Shown: positions 49,891-61,096 of the stretch, one piece after another | Layout of the letters: each line of letters starts with the position of its first letter | How positions within the stretch are numbered: the first letter of the stretch is position 1 | Source of the DNA: Xiphias gladius | Lineage: Eukaryota > Chordata > Actinopteri > Istiophoriformes > Xiphiidae | Length of the DNA stretch: 64,000 nucleotides | Assembly: GCF_016859285.1 (NCBI RefSeq) | Contig: NC_053407.1 | Span: forward strand, 21,347,715 to 21,411,714 | Reading direction: 5' to 3' | Translations under genes and position numbers: made by a program | Notes under the pieces: generated by a model | Database searches by the model: none | What the model was told of the DNA's origin: nothing | The model's input: the letters and a program-made list of their open reading frames with translations, nothing else

Positions 49891-51327
49891 ATGACCGTGG
49901 TGTCCCAGGAGAACCACGACGAGAGTGTGGTCGTTACTCCATTGCTGCAAGATGCTGCTGACTTGGAACCGGCGGACCAGGAGCGCAGCGAGAGGGTAGT
50001 CATCAACATCTCAGGTCTGCGTTTTGAGACTCAATTAAAGACCCTCTCCCGCTTCCCGACCACGCTCCTGGGAGACCCGCGTAAAAGGATGCGTTTCTTT
50101 GACCCGCTGAGAAATGAATACTTCTTTGACAGGAACAGGCCGAGCTTCGATGCCATTCTCTATTATTACCAGTCGGGAGGGCGGCTTCGGAGGCCCATGA
50201 GTGTACCCGTGGATATTTTCCTGGAAGAAATCAAGTTTTATGAATTTGAGGAAGAGGCCATAGAGCTTTTCCGAGAGGACGAGGGCTTGGCGAGGGACGA
50301 GGTGCGCCCGCTGCCTACCAACGAGTTCCAACGCCATTTATGGCTCCTGTTTGAGTATCCAGAGAGTTCAGGACCGGCGCGGATAATTGCCATTGTGTCA
50401 GTTATGGTTATTTTGATATCCATTGTTATATTCTGTTTGGAGACGCTACCCGAGTTTAGAGAAGTCCCTGCGGTGCTGGACAACCACGCCAATGGAAGTG
50501 CTCACGGCAAAGCGCCCAGCCCGTTCACAGATCCGTTCTTCCTGTTGGAGACACTTTGCATTGTGTGGTTCTCTTTTGAATTCACCATGAGGTTTCTCTC
50601 GTGTCCCAGCAAAGCAGCCTTCTTTAAAAACATCATGAACCTGATCGATGTTGTGGCTATAGCTCCATATTTCATCACCCTGGGCCTTGATCTTGCAGAG
50701 CATCAGGGCAGCAGTCAGCAGGCTGCGTCTCTGGCCATACTGAGGGTCATCCGTCTGGTCCGTGTTTTTAGGATTTTTAAACTGTCCCGGCACTCCAAGG
50801 GTCTCCAGATTCTCGGCCAAACGCTTCACGCAAGCCTCAGGGAGTTGGGACTGCTCATATTCTTCCTGCTCATCGGAGTGATTTTATTCTCCAGTTCGGT
50901 TTATTTTGCAGAAGTAGAAGACCCGGAGTCTGGATTTTCAAGTATACCTGATGCGTTTTGGTGGGCTGTGGTGACAATGACCACAGTTGGTTATGGTGAC
51001 ATGTGTCCCTCTACCATTTGGGGGAAATTCGTTGGATCTTTGTGCGCCATCGCCGGAGTCCTCACCATAGCTTTACCGGTCCCTGTTATAGTATCCAATT
51101 TCAATTATTTCTACCATAGAGAGAACGAGGAGGAGGAAAATATCCAGTACGTACACGTGACTTGTGGGCAGGAGAAGCAACCCTCCTTTGATGAATGCGA
51201 TTCAAGCAAAAGTAGCCAGTCGCTCTCCAAAACTGAGTCCTACCAGGGAAGCGACGACCTGGAAACTCTGACATATCCAAACACAAACCCACTGGAGACA
51301 TACACGGGGAAACTGACAGATGTATGA
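49891..51327 (+). CDS. kcna6: Voltage-gated potassium channel, Shaker type, Kv1.6
   Basis: A 478-residue pore-forming Kv1 subunit; four subunits form a voltage-gated K+ channel in the plasma membrane. The T1 tetramerisation domain spans about 34-128 ('[14 protein letters not shown]'). S1 starts near 165. The S1-S2 loop has the sequon N201-G-S. S4 carries R285, R288, R291, R294, K297 and R300. The selectivity filter is TVGYGD (365-370), S6 has '[18 protein letters not shown]', and the C-terminus 'LTDV' fits a PDZ ligand. The post-S6 phrase 'QYVHVTCGQ' resembles Kv1.6 ('QYTHVTCGQ') rather than Kv1.1, 1.2 or 1.5, and the position before kcna1 agrees with human KCNA6-KCNA1. It is shorter than human Kv1.6 because of short N-terminal and S1-S2 regions. 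Unusual: C372 after GYGDM and W377 in place of Gly. The coding region is intronless, as usual for Kv1 genes. Confidence 0.85.
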   Translation: MTVVSQENHDESVVVTPLLQDAADLEPADQERSERVVINISGLRFETQLKTLSRFPTTLLGDPRKRMRFFDPLRNEYFFDRNRPSFDAILYYYQSGGRLRRPMSVPVDIFLEEIKFYEFEEEAIELFREDEGLARDEVRPLPTNEFQRHLWLLFEYPESSGPARIIAIVSVMVILISIVIFCLETLPEFREVPAVLDNHANGSAHGKAPSPFTDPFFLLETLCIVWFSFEFTMRFLSCPSKAAFFKNIMNLIDVVAIAPYFITLGLDLAEHQGSSQQAASLAILRVIRLVRVFRIFKLSRHSKGLQILGQTLHASLRELGLLIFFLLIGVILFSSSVYFAEVEDPESGFSSIPDAFWWAVVTMTTVGYGDMCPSTIWGKFVGSLCAIAGVLTIALPVPVIVSNFNYFYHRENEEEENIQYVHVTCGQEKQPSFDECDSSKSSQSLSKTESYQGSDDLETLTYPNTNPLETYTGKLTDV

Positions 51328-52900
51328 AGAAGATGTTTTTTTTTTTCTGGTGAGTTCTCTTCCTGCGGACATGCAGTTCAGGCTTCTCCATGTCGGATGC
51401 TGCAGGTGTTTTTACGCACGCTGTCTACAGTGGTTCCCAAACGTGGAGCCTCAGATATTCATTATACAACTCGCACCAAAGTGAGGATTGGCTTATTTTC
51501 ACATTAACTTAATTCACCAGATGACAAAATCATTCCTCCCACTGCTACAACTTCTCATGTTTTCTGGTACTGGGGCTACAGGTAGAAATACAAACAGTAA
51601 GTGGGAAGCAGTGGACTAAAGCTTTATACTTGGGAAACCTATGCTGAAAACATTTGGGAACCTCTGGGGCACGCGTTAAAACGCACTGTATGTTTGAAAT
51701 ACAGCAGTAACTTCAGCAGTAAATGTGCCATACGATTAAAAAAAAAACTCCACAGGAGGCAAGTGGTTTTTCTTTGTTCACTCACAAAGAGATGGCAGCA
51801 CAAACCACAAGTTACCCTTCTCATGTTGAGAAAATCGCGTCGCCCGTAGAAAGAGGGGAGCTCATCCGTGCGTCAAAGCAGCAATGACGCACAAGGCAAC
51901 CAGCTCTCCACACAGACACAGGCACATAAACCCCGAAAATAATCTTTTGTCACATTAGATTTTGGGTTTATCCAGGCCATATCTCTGTGAAGATGATAAG
52001 TCATAATCACGAGAGACAGGAGAGAACATCTCTGACTTGACTCTCCTTGGAGCTTGCAATGTGCCTCCAGTGGGCAGAATAAGTGAGCTCTGAGCGCCAC
52101 TCTGTGGATGGTCAATATTCCTGCAGACAACTCCTCTGCTCAGGAAAACAGAGTGCGCAGAATTAACACTTTAGCTCGAGTGTCTTTGCACTGTTGCAGC
52201 TGGCCTTGACTGATTTGACAGGTTTAAGCTGAGACCATGCTCTCTGACTCAGTATATGTATCCGGATGCGCGCCATGGTGAACTAAGCCTGACTTCTTTC
52301 TCTCACCTCCTGATGTTAACATAGTGAGTTTTGTTTTCTGCTTGCTTGCAGGAGGGCAGACGATTAAGTGAAGCTCGTTGTTCCCTCAGAGTCGCAACAA
52401 AATACAAGTGTGGCATTCTCTCTTCTTCCCCAAAATATCGGATCATTTCCTCACCGATTATTCGTGCATTGCCAGTGATGTAGCCCACAGAGACCTCACG
52501 GTGGAAACGCTTGGAGAAGGTTCAGTCTGTCGCAATGGACATTGTGTGTAGCGGCAGTAGAAGAAACAACATTCTTTTGTGTAGGCTTTATAAATGACCA
52601 CGCTTTCTTTGTATAAAAGCCTTGTGTACATATTGCGTTTTTTGTAAACCTGAATCTGAATGTCCCCTTTTCTTATGCAGCGTGTAATGCAAAGTTGGAA
52701 TCGCAACTTACCTCTGTGCTGTTACAAAAACATTCAGATTGCACACAGGCCCGCTGTAAACAACATAGCCAGACGCATTGGAGTGCAAAGTCTGCATGAC
52801 ATGGAATCATTGTGAATGTTAATTGTAATCAAATATTTATTTTTCTAATTTAAACATGTATGTGAACTTAACTTAATCCTTTTTTTTATAAATAAATTAA
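51328..52900 (+). other. kcna6: Probable kcna6 3' UTR and downstream sequence
   Basis: No other gene is recognisable. An AATAAA hexamer at 52891-52896, after a T-rich tract, is a candidate polyadenylation site and would give a 3' UTR of about 1.6 kb. Not confirmed by transcripts. Confidence 0.4.
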
Positions 52901-53389
52901 GAATCAGAAAAACACACCACTCCTTATTTTCCATCGTATTCATTCTCAGGATGACACGGGTCAGACTCAGAGAAGGCGAACGGCGAGTCATTTGTGTATG
53001 AGTTTCCAATCCGTGCCCATGGATTAGTTCAGTGCACTGTGTCTCTGTTGGTGCTGGGTGATGGGAAATAGGCGAGGAAGCAGGGACGTCTGGCCTCAAA
53101 AGCATTTAAGTTAATAAAACGCTAGAGCGATAAACGAAGGGGGGGATTTATTTGGCTGGAGGCAAATTGTAACACATTAGACAGAGGTCTGACAAACCTG
53201 ATTTTGGGTTGAATGTGTGTTTTTAGAAAGTCAGACAACAGCTGTTTTGAGTCAGTTCAGCTCTGCCCCTCTCTGTTTGTAGGCCCTGATTAAACCCCTC
53301 GCACCTACAAACAGTTCAACCATGGACACGAACATCTTAATATTTGCTGAGTAGCATATTTTATCCCAATAATTTGAGTTTGTCCTCGT

Positions 53390-54830
53390 GTTTGTTTTGG
53401 GGGATTTGTGGTTTCCTGAGGCGAAGCAAGCGTCGGCGCTGTCCGTGGTGCTGAAGGGGGGTCCCGCGTCCTCCGCAGAGGGTCAGCCCACTAAACGCGA
53501 AGTTTGGCCACATTCCCGGCGTTTGCCCCACATCTGCTTGGCCTCTGGGGCCGCGTGTGGCAATGAGCGGGGACTGAGAGGATGTTATAACTTAGCCAGT
53601 ATCGTGAAAGTGTCAGATCTTGGGCATGAGACCCGCACAACCTGGACGCGAGCTGCCCCGCAAACGCAATGGGGAGCTTTCTCGCTGCTCATCAGTGAAA
53701 TGATCAGGAGGACAGAGTCAGATCCTGTCTCACATACCCTCAGACACTCTAGCGCACGCCAGTCCTTGACACCTCACACTAACGCCCGTGTAATCCTCAA
53801 ATCCAGGAAAGTCCTCTGAAAAGGTAATTGTTTTAATCTCTCACCAACTGATGCTTGGCCATTTTTTTTTTTTAAATGGTAGATAATCTCAGATGTTACA
53901 CAGTGTGGACCGAGACGTTTTGCTACCAACTGTCCCCCTTTGCAGTCTAATTGCGCCAGTGCTGGCACACAGGCGCTCCTGTTTTCGTGGTGCTATGGAG
54001 AACTTCTGGCGGCGTGCTTTAGTAGAGCCGGTCTGCATTGCGTCGAAACCCTCCAACTCCTCCTCCTCCCGCTGCCCTCCCTCCCCTCCCCTCTCCTCTC
54101 CCCGTCCTCTCCTCTCCCTCACCTCACCTCCCCTGCACTTGCCTGTAAAACGCAGCGCAAAACATGCTTGACATGGTCGAGAAGAAACATTTGGACCTCG
54201 CCGCTGCACTCGACTGCCTCTCCGCTATCCATTCCGGGTTTTTTTTTTTTTTTAAATATTATTGTGCTCCCGAGCCGAGCCACTCTGAAACACGTTCAGT
54301 CCGTCATCTTGTCCACTCGAGAAAAAAAAAAAAAAGTGGCAGATTTCTGCTGATGCAGTGATGCCTGGAAATGTCAAGGGCTCGCTCGTTGCCCCTTAAT
54401 GCATCTCCCCCCCTGAACTGCAGCGCGAGATTTGCTCCTGCGGTAAACTGTAAGCTGCTCACAGCGCCGTGCCGCCGCGCGAGCAACTACCGACGCCGCA
54501 GCTTCGCAATCCTCTCTTTTCGCTCCATTTCCATCTCGGGCTTCCCCCTCACTAGCTTCACCTGATTTCCATCTTGTTTAATCTCATCTTGCTTCACCGT
54601 CTGAAGACGTGTAGACCTATCTGAGGGCACTTTGGCATAAGACGGACACAGTTAGGATGGTGATGAGCACAGTAAGGCTCTAGGGGGGGGTTTTTTGGGG
54701 GGGGAGAGTTTTTTTTTTTTTTTTGGTAGGTGCAATGTAAAGTTGCCACATGACACCCACTGGTGCCGCGCTGTTGGATGGTTTTACTCGAGGATAAGAC
54801 GCATTCAAGACCTTTCAAGACCAACCCACG
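53390..54830 (+). promoter_or_regulatory. kcna1: CpG-rich putative kcna1 promoter and noncoding exon 1
   Basis: CpG density is clearly higher than elsewhere in the window (for example 53440-53530, 54180-54240 and 54420-54500). The block includes a long pyrimidine tract at about 54056-54136 and two runs of eight G at 54683-54690 and 54697-54704. Open frames inside show no domains. It lies 1-2.4 kb upstream of the kcna1 start and ends at a good splice donor, 'CCCACG|GTAAGC' at 54830/54831. Known Kv1.1 genes have untranslated upstream exons, so promoter plus exon 1 is the likely reading; the transcription start is not located. Confidence 0.5.
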
Positions 54831-55476
54831 GTAAGCCTCGAAACTGCTAAATTATACAACAGATATCGGTTGGGTTAATTTTATCGACAGCTGCAGTCAG
54901 TGTAAAGACAATGCACTACTACTGTATTGTTTTCTGTCTTTCTTTCAAGACGGATTGTGCATATTTTTGCCCCGCATCAGGCCTATAGGCTGTGTGCATG
55001 GAGAAACATCAGTTGCTATAATATCAGTATCAGATGTTATGCGTCAAATCATAAGTCAGGCTGTAGAGAGTGGCGTAGGATACATCACTGCTATGCTCCT
55101 TTAAGACACAGAAACACTGCAGTTCTACCACAAACTAAGGTAAACATCTGTATAGAAATGTCAAAGGAGTGTAACAGAGGAACAGGAGATACAATGCCTA
55201 TTGAATTACTTACAGGAATTTTAAAAGGATGTAGAAAATACCATATAGTACAAGAAGATCATTATAAACTCTGAAACAACTGAGTACTACAGAGAGATTG
55301 TAAATGCTTAAATCCTGTTATAGAAATATCACAGAAAACCTCCTTGGGGTAATATTTGTTACCTTTACAACTGGCTAATTGCACTAATTGCAGGCTGAGA
55401 GAAGTAAATAAATAAATAAATAAACTGCAGAAAATGCTGAGCCAGCAAATATCTTGGCAGTTTGATCCCATTATTT

Positions 55477-55527
<51 letters not shown>

Positions 55528-55554
55528 TTCTCTCTCTCTCTTTCTGGGTGACAG
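54831..55554 (+). other. kcna1: Putative kcna1 5' UTR intron
   Basis: The donor GTAAGC at 54831 and the acceptor 'TTTCTGGGTGACAG' ending at 55554 delimit a 724-nt segment. The polypyrimidine tract before the acceptor is the CT microsatellite at 55482-55525 and its interrupted tail to 55541. A frame at 54927-55274 inside it has no recognisable features. Splicing is inferred from site quality and from Kv1.1 gene structure. Confidence 0.5.
55482..55525. repeat. (CT)n microsatellite, 22 units
   Basis: An uninterrupted CT dinucleotide run, followed after a short break by 'CTCTCTCTCTTTCTGGGTG'. Its position just before a putative acceptor makes it a possible polypyrimidine tract. Confidence 0.97.
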
Positions 55555-55810
55555 AGGCAGCAGTAACAACAGCAGCAGATGCACTGGAGAGCAGCAATGG
55601 TCAAGTCAGCGAGAACTGCAGTGGAGCCGCACTGAGGCAAAGCAGCCAACCAGCCCCCTCGTATCTGGGGAGGTCTCCAACAATTTAAGGGGTGTGGGAA
55701 GCTGAGGAGTTGAAAATTTCCCCCCCAAACCTGAATGCCTGCTCATTCAGTCTAATCGACGTCCCAACACAAGTCCTCCTCCTCTTTTACCTCTTCCTCC
55801 TTCCCCCAAA

Positions 55811-57280
55811 ATGACCGTAGTAGCAGGAGATAACATGGACGAGACCTCGGCTGTTCCTGGCCACCCTCAGGACACCTACCCTCCAGACCACAATGACCAT
55901 GAATGCTGCGAGAGGGTGGTCATCAACATAGCCGGTCTCCGGTTTGAGACGCAGTTGAAAACTCTCTCCCAGTTTCCAGAGACGTTGCTGGGCAACCCCA
56001 AAAAGCGGATGCGGTACTTTGACCCTCTGAGAAACGAGTACTTCTTTGACAGAAACCGCCCCAGCTTTGATGCCATCCTCTATTACTACCAGTCTGGTGG
56101 TCGGCTGAGAAGACCAGTGAATGTCCCTTTGGATATGTTCTCGGAAGAAATCAAATTTTACGAGCTGGGAGTGGAGGCGATGGAGAAGTTTCGTGAGGAT
56201 GAGGGTTTCATCAGGGAGGAAGAGCGCCCTTTACCTGAGAGGGAGTTCCAGCGTCAGATTTGGCTCCTCTTCGAGCACCCAGAAAGCTCAGGCACCGCCA
56301 GAGGGATTGCCATAGTGTCTGTGATGGTGATCCTGATTTCAATAGTCATATTTTGTTTAGAGACTTTACCACAGCTGAAAGAGGACCCAACAAGTCGAAT
56401 AGTGGGGAACTCTACTATTTATTACAAGCCAAATATCCTCACTGACCCCTTCTTCGTCATTGAGACACTCTGTATAATCTGGTTCTCCTTTGAGTTGATA
56501 GTACGCTTTCTGGCGTGCCCAAGTAAACCGGCATTCTTCAAGAACATGATGAACATGATCGACATAGTGGCTATCATCCCGTACTTCATTACACTTGGCA
56601 CCGAGCTGGCTGAAGACCCAGACAACGAGGGGGTGGGGGAGCAGGCAACATCTCTGGCCATACTCAGGGTGATCCGCCTGGTCAGGGTGTTTAGGATCTT
56701 CAAGCTGTCACGACACTCCAAAGGACTTCAGATTTTGGGGCAGACCCTCAAGGCCAGCATGCGAGAGCTGGGACTGCTGATCTTCTTTCTGTTCATTGGA
56801 GTCATCTTGTTCTCCAGTGCTGTCTACTTTGCCGAGGCAGAGGAGCAAGGATCCTACTTTGGCAGCATCCCGGATGCATTTTGGTGGGCTGTTGTGTCAA
56901 TGACAACTGTGGGCTATGGGGACATGGTCCCAGTCACTATAGGAGGCAAGATTGTAGGATCTCTGTGCGCCATCGCCGGAGTGTTGACAATTGCGCTCCC
57001 AGTGCCTGTCATTGTGTCCAACTTCAACTACTTTTACCACAGGGAGACCGAGGGAGAAGAGCAGGCCCAGCTGCTCAATGTCAGCAATCCCAACATCCCC
57101 TCTGAAACCAACTCAAGCCGCCGTAGCTCATCCACCGTCAGCAAGTCAGAGTACATGGAGATTGATGGAGACATAAACAATAGCATCGACAACTTTAGGG
57201 AGGCAAACCTCAGAACTGGCAATTGCACTATAGCCAACCAAAACTGTGTAAATAAAAGCAAGCTGCTTACAGATGTTTAG
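55811..57280 (+). CDS. kcna1: Voltage-gated potassium channel, Shaker type, Kv1.1
   Basis: A 489-residue Kv1 subunit of low-threshold neuronal and axonal K+ channels, able to co-assemble with other Kv1 subunits. The T1 domain spans about 35-130. The sequon N200-S-T lies in the S1-S2 loop. S4 has R286, R289, R292, R295, K298 and R301. The filter is TVGYGD (366-371). The C-terminal part, with '[16 protein letters not shown]' and the end '[14 protein letters not shown]', is diagnostic of Kv1.1 and supplies a PDZ ligand. Length agrees with human Kv1.1 (495). The coding region is one exon. An in-frame TGA at 55703 with no intervening in-frame ATG supports this start. V373 stands where human Kv1.1 has the tyrosine that sets external TEA sensitivity. 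Teleosts may have a and b copies; which one is not decided. It lies 4.5 kb after kcna6 on the same strand. Confidence 0.95.
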   Translation: MTVVAGDNMDETSAVPGHPQDTYPPDHNDHECCERVVINIAGLRFETQLKTLSQFPETLLGNPKKRMRYFDPLRNEYFFDRNRPSFDAILYYYQSGGRLRRPVNVPLDMFSEEIKFYELGVEAMEKFREDEGFIREEERPLPEREFQRQIWLLFEHPESSGTARGIAIVSVMVILISIVIFCLETLPQLKEDPTSRIVGNSTIYYKPNILTDPFFVIETLCIIWFSFELIVRFLACPSKPAFFKNMMNMIDIVAIIPYFITLGTELAEDPDNEGVGEQATSLAILRVIRLVRVFRIFKLSRHSKGLQILGQTLKASMRELGLLIFFLFIGVILFSSAVYFAEAEEQGSYFGSIPDAFWWAVVSMTTVGYGDMVPVTIGGKIVGSLCAIAGVLTIALPVPVIVSNFNYFYHRETEGEEQAQLLNVSNPNIPSETNSSRRSSSTVSKSEYMEIDGDINNSIDNFREANLRTGNCTIANQNCVNKSKLLTDV

Positions 57281-60200
57281 ACACTAGTTAGGAACTTTGG
57301 GATCTCTGTGGGACTGTCATATGTGGAGTAGACCATCAGTTAGGAATGCTTCATTTACCTCCCCAAAGCGCTCTATGGCATTAGGCCTACAGCTATGCTC
57401 AGCTATATAGAAAGGAAAAAACAAAAGCTGGTAGAGTATACGACAGGTAGATAGAATAATTAATTCTTCTGATCCTACAAATATATAGGTATATCAAAAA
57501 GAAAACATTGATTACTACTCATATACATGGCTCCCTGGAGGATGCAGAGCACACACTGTCTTATCAGACGACGGCGTGATAATTAAAATCTTATGCATGG
57601 AGTACAGATAACATTTCAGCAAGTTGCACAATGCACCAGAAAAGTCTGCAGAGACATACAAGCATCTGCAGCCGAGTGGTAAGCACCAAGAAGTTAGGTG
57701 ACGCCCCCCTCCTCTCTCCTCACTCCCTACAAAGGATCTACTATTCAGCAAAGCACCTTATAGGAGGAAGACTGATCTCTCGTTTGGATGTAAACAGATG
57801 GTGATCTACTCGCTTCACGGACATCCGCAATGCTGCTGTTTTCCAGCAGATGCTGTAATTGTGATATCACCAAGTGATTCAATGCCATGCCCTTTAGATG
57901 CAACACAGCACAATGATAAAGTGAGCTTCACACGAGCATGATTAGAGACTTTCCATTTTGATATTGGCATGCATGAGGCATATCTCACATAATGGAAAGG
58001 ATGTTCTTTTGGATATCTGCCTCCATCCCCCCCTTCTCATCGGTTTTCATACTGAGTGCACTGGATGAGTTTTTAATTTGAAATGCTAACCATTTAGAAG
58101 TATAGAAATTGAATGTTAAATCTTAAGGGAACAGTACATAAATGAGATCATAGCATGAAAAAAGTAACCTGCATCATGGTCTATTGACTAAGGTACTTTT
58201 GTATCCTCGTATATTTAATGCATGACATGAGTATACAGCTTGTTGCAATTCAGGCACTTTGCAGTGCCCTATTGTCAAGGAAACTAAGGAAATCAAATTC
58301 TGGATGTTTCCGAATTGCGATCAAATATATCAAAACCCACCTTGAGGATGCAGAGTTTCTAATTTAAAAAGACAATGATACTGAATAAATATTATCAAAA
58401 ATGCATATAATCATAGTAAGCACCAATTACAGTATTACGTCAATAGTGCAGTGCATGGACCTTCTTTGAACAAGAAAAGTTAACATTTTATTAGTCATGC
58501 TTCCATCTCCATGTCCAATTTTAGTACATTTTGTCTCGGAATCCACTGAAAAAGATCATTACCAAATTTCACTTCATATCACAGAGAATTATTCTGACAT
58601 TAGTTGCTAGTGCCTTTAATCCCTTTCACCGACAGGACCAGTGAAAGTGCCTCTGTGTACAATGGTAATTGGGAGGTTGAGCAGAGCTGGTTTACCTTCT
58701 GTTTTAGTGTTGACTCACTGTTGATTATGATCATGATGATGTTAGTGATGCCAGATAAGCCCGGTCGAAATATCAGATGATCGTGGTCAAAAAAAGAAGA
58801 AAAAAAAAAAAAAAAAGATGATCCATGGCTGTCATGCACAACCCAGTTTTCATGCACTTAATTATGCCCTTAAGCAGCAATGTATTGTACTCTGCATGTT
58901 TACCAATCCAATTCAAAAGGGAATATCCATCGGTTTTCAACATATTTTATTTATGTCTGTTGTTTTTGTTGGTGCACCACGCATCCTTTCAGGGTCTCTA
59001 CCTCAGTGAGGTCATTGCAAACTTGCTGCAGAGCTGCAAGCTTCAATGCAGGGCTTCCTATACCATAATGCAAAATGGAACCTTAAGTGTAAACTGCAGT
59101 CATGCAATATTGAATGTGAGAGTCCCAAAGCATAGTCTTTACACAAGCACTTAGGACAAATAGTGTACAAGAATCCTGCTCCTTTTGTTCACCTAAAGCT
59201 ACGCACAATCAGAACATCCATGTATAGAGAGTTTATAGAGATTGCTTGACTCTCCTAACAGGAGGTGGTTGACTGTTTTATATGTTAGTTTCTTTGAAAA
59301 AATGGTATCTAAAGTTACTGTTGTGTCACAGAAGCACACCTTAATGTGTTTCAACCCGTGTGTAGGAGAGAGCCGAGCAGTCCTTGGGCATTACCATGCA
59401 CACCAAAGTGCAGCCCGTCTTTTTGCACAATCATTTTGTTCTGTTGCTTGAACCATTTTTGCTTGTTAGATATTTTACTTTTTCACTATGCTTGCTCATA
59501 CGTAGTGCATTGTTTCTCAGCTCATTGTCCCAGACAGGCTAACTGCTGGTAGACTGGGACGAATTGTAATGACTACTTGAAAATCTCCAGCTATTGTACA
59601 TCCATCCACACTCAGTATTTCTGATGAATTCATTCAAATGATAGTAAGATTTTGTACTGTATGCTCTTTTTTGTTTGTTTTGTTTTTTTAAATTTAGCCC
59701 TCTCTTGACAAGGTCCTGTGAAAAAAAGCTCCACTGCAGTGCTACTTGAATGTCATAGTTGTTTCTGTTGGTGCAATGGCTATACTTTGTGGTGCTAGTA
59801 CAGGACTACCGTTGTTGTCTTGTTACCATCACATGTTATCTGAAGCTGAAGCCTTCATTAATCGTTTTGGACGAGACTTTTTCCCTTCTATGATTCTTGT
59901 TCCTAACTGTTTTGTTTTTGGTGGCTGGTTGGTCAGTTTAGGGCACTGTTTGTTATTTTATTTGGAACTGATCTTTGTACTGTACTGCTGAAGAGTGTCT
60001 GCCTCAGGCAAGGTGAATATTCAAGAGCCTTGCTAGATATCAGTAACTTATCATGAGAGCAAAAAAAGACACACATTTGTGTCAGGGATCCTCAACTTGT
60101 GTAGGGTTTCTCGTACAGAAAGATGCCAATAATACCCAATATCATATATTTAATACCATATATCGGATGATAAAAGGAAATTATAGTCATCTCATAAATG

Positions 60201-61079
60201 CAGCTATCAGGAAATTGTTGGCTTTGGTCACGAGTTTCTCGAATGACTGATGTTTGAAAGTAGCGATGTGTGTAACATGTTCTGCAGCCAACGGTTCAAC
60301 GTGAGGTGAAGAAAATACAAATGATACTCCTCTCATTAGCAGTGCTGTTGCTACTCTGGCTGTGAGGGCATGTATGGATGGTGCTATGCATTCAGTTATC
60401 CAACATAAACATGCATTCCTAACAGCAATAGAATAACAGATATCCTGTTTCTTAGATGCTTTTTTGTAAAAAACTAAACAAAACAAAGAAAAACAAATCT
60501 GTTTTGAATGTCAGAGAAACTGCGATCACTTGACAGATACTCACAACAGGGCTGTTTGTGTACTAACCTCTTACCCTCTGTTCTGTGATTTTGTAAGGTC
60601 AGTGGGGTCAAATGTAGAGGTCGACATTTTGTTGAGAGAAAACCCGTAAAAAGTCCATATGTAGGCTTTGTAATAGTGGCAGTCCCCATTAACCACCCAG
60701 GTCGGACTTGAGTTGTTTTGCAGTCAGGAACAAAGGCTGAACCTTATAACACAGTCCCGAAGGAACAGCCCATGATGCACTTAGAGGGGATCGATCATCA
60801 GTTCGCTGTACTGATCAGCTATGTGAGTGAAAGTCAGAGAAGTTTGATTATTGTTTTTACATATTAATTTGTTTCGCTTACTGTCAGATGTTATGCCTGA
60901 CAAAAAACATAACTGAGAAGATCTAAAAAAAAAAAAAAAATGACGGCATTAATTTAATTCACCTAAGAAAAAACATGAAATGTCATGAGAACAAAATGCA
61001 ATTTAGCTACAATAAGACAGAGAAAAGTAACCACTATATACTGCAATTACGTATGAAAAACTATTTTAATGTGTGTTTT

Positions 61080-61096
61080 TATTTATTTATTTATTT
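61080..61096 (+). promoter_or_regulatory. AU-rich element cluster (overlapping ATTTA)
   Basis: Three consecutive ATTT units after a T, giving overlapping ATTTA pentamers. If the kcna1 transcript extends this far, this fits an AU-rich element that could affect mRNA stability. No function shown. Confidence 0.4.

Noticed and set aside
53388-53819. 143-codon open frame upstream of kcna1
   Set aside because: It lies in a CpG-rich block, has no domain, signal or family similarity I can recognise, and long frames are expected by chance in GC-rich DNA.
54927-55274. 115-codon frame between exon 1 and the coding exon of kcna1
   Set aside because: It has no recognisable features and falls in the putative intron.
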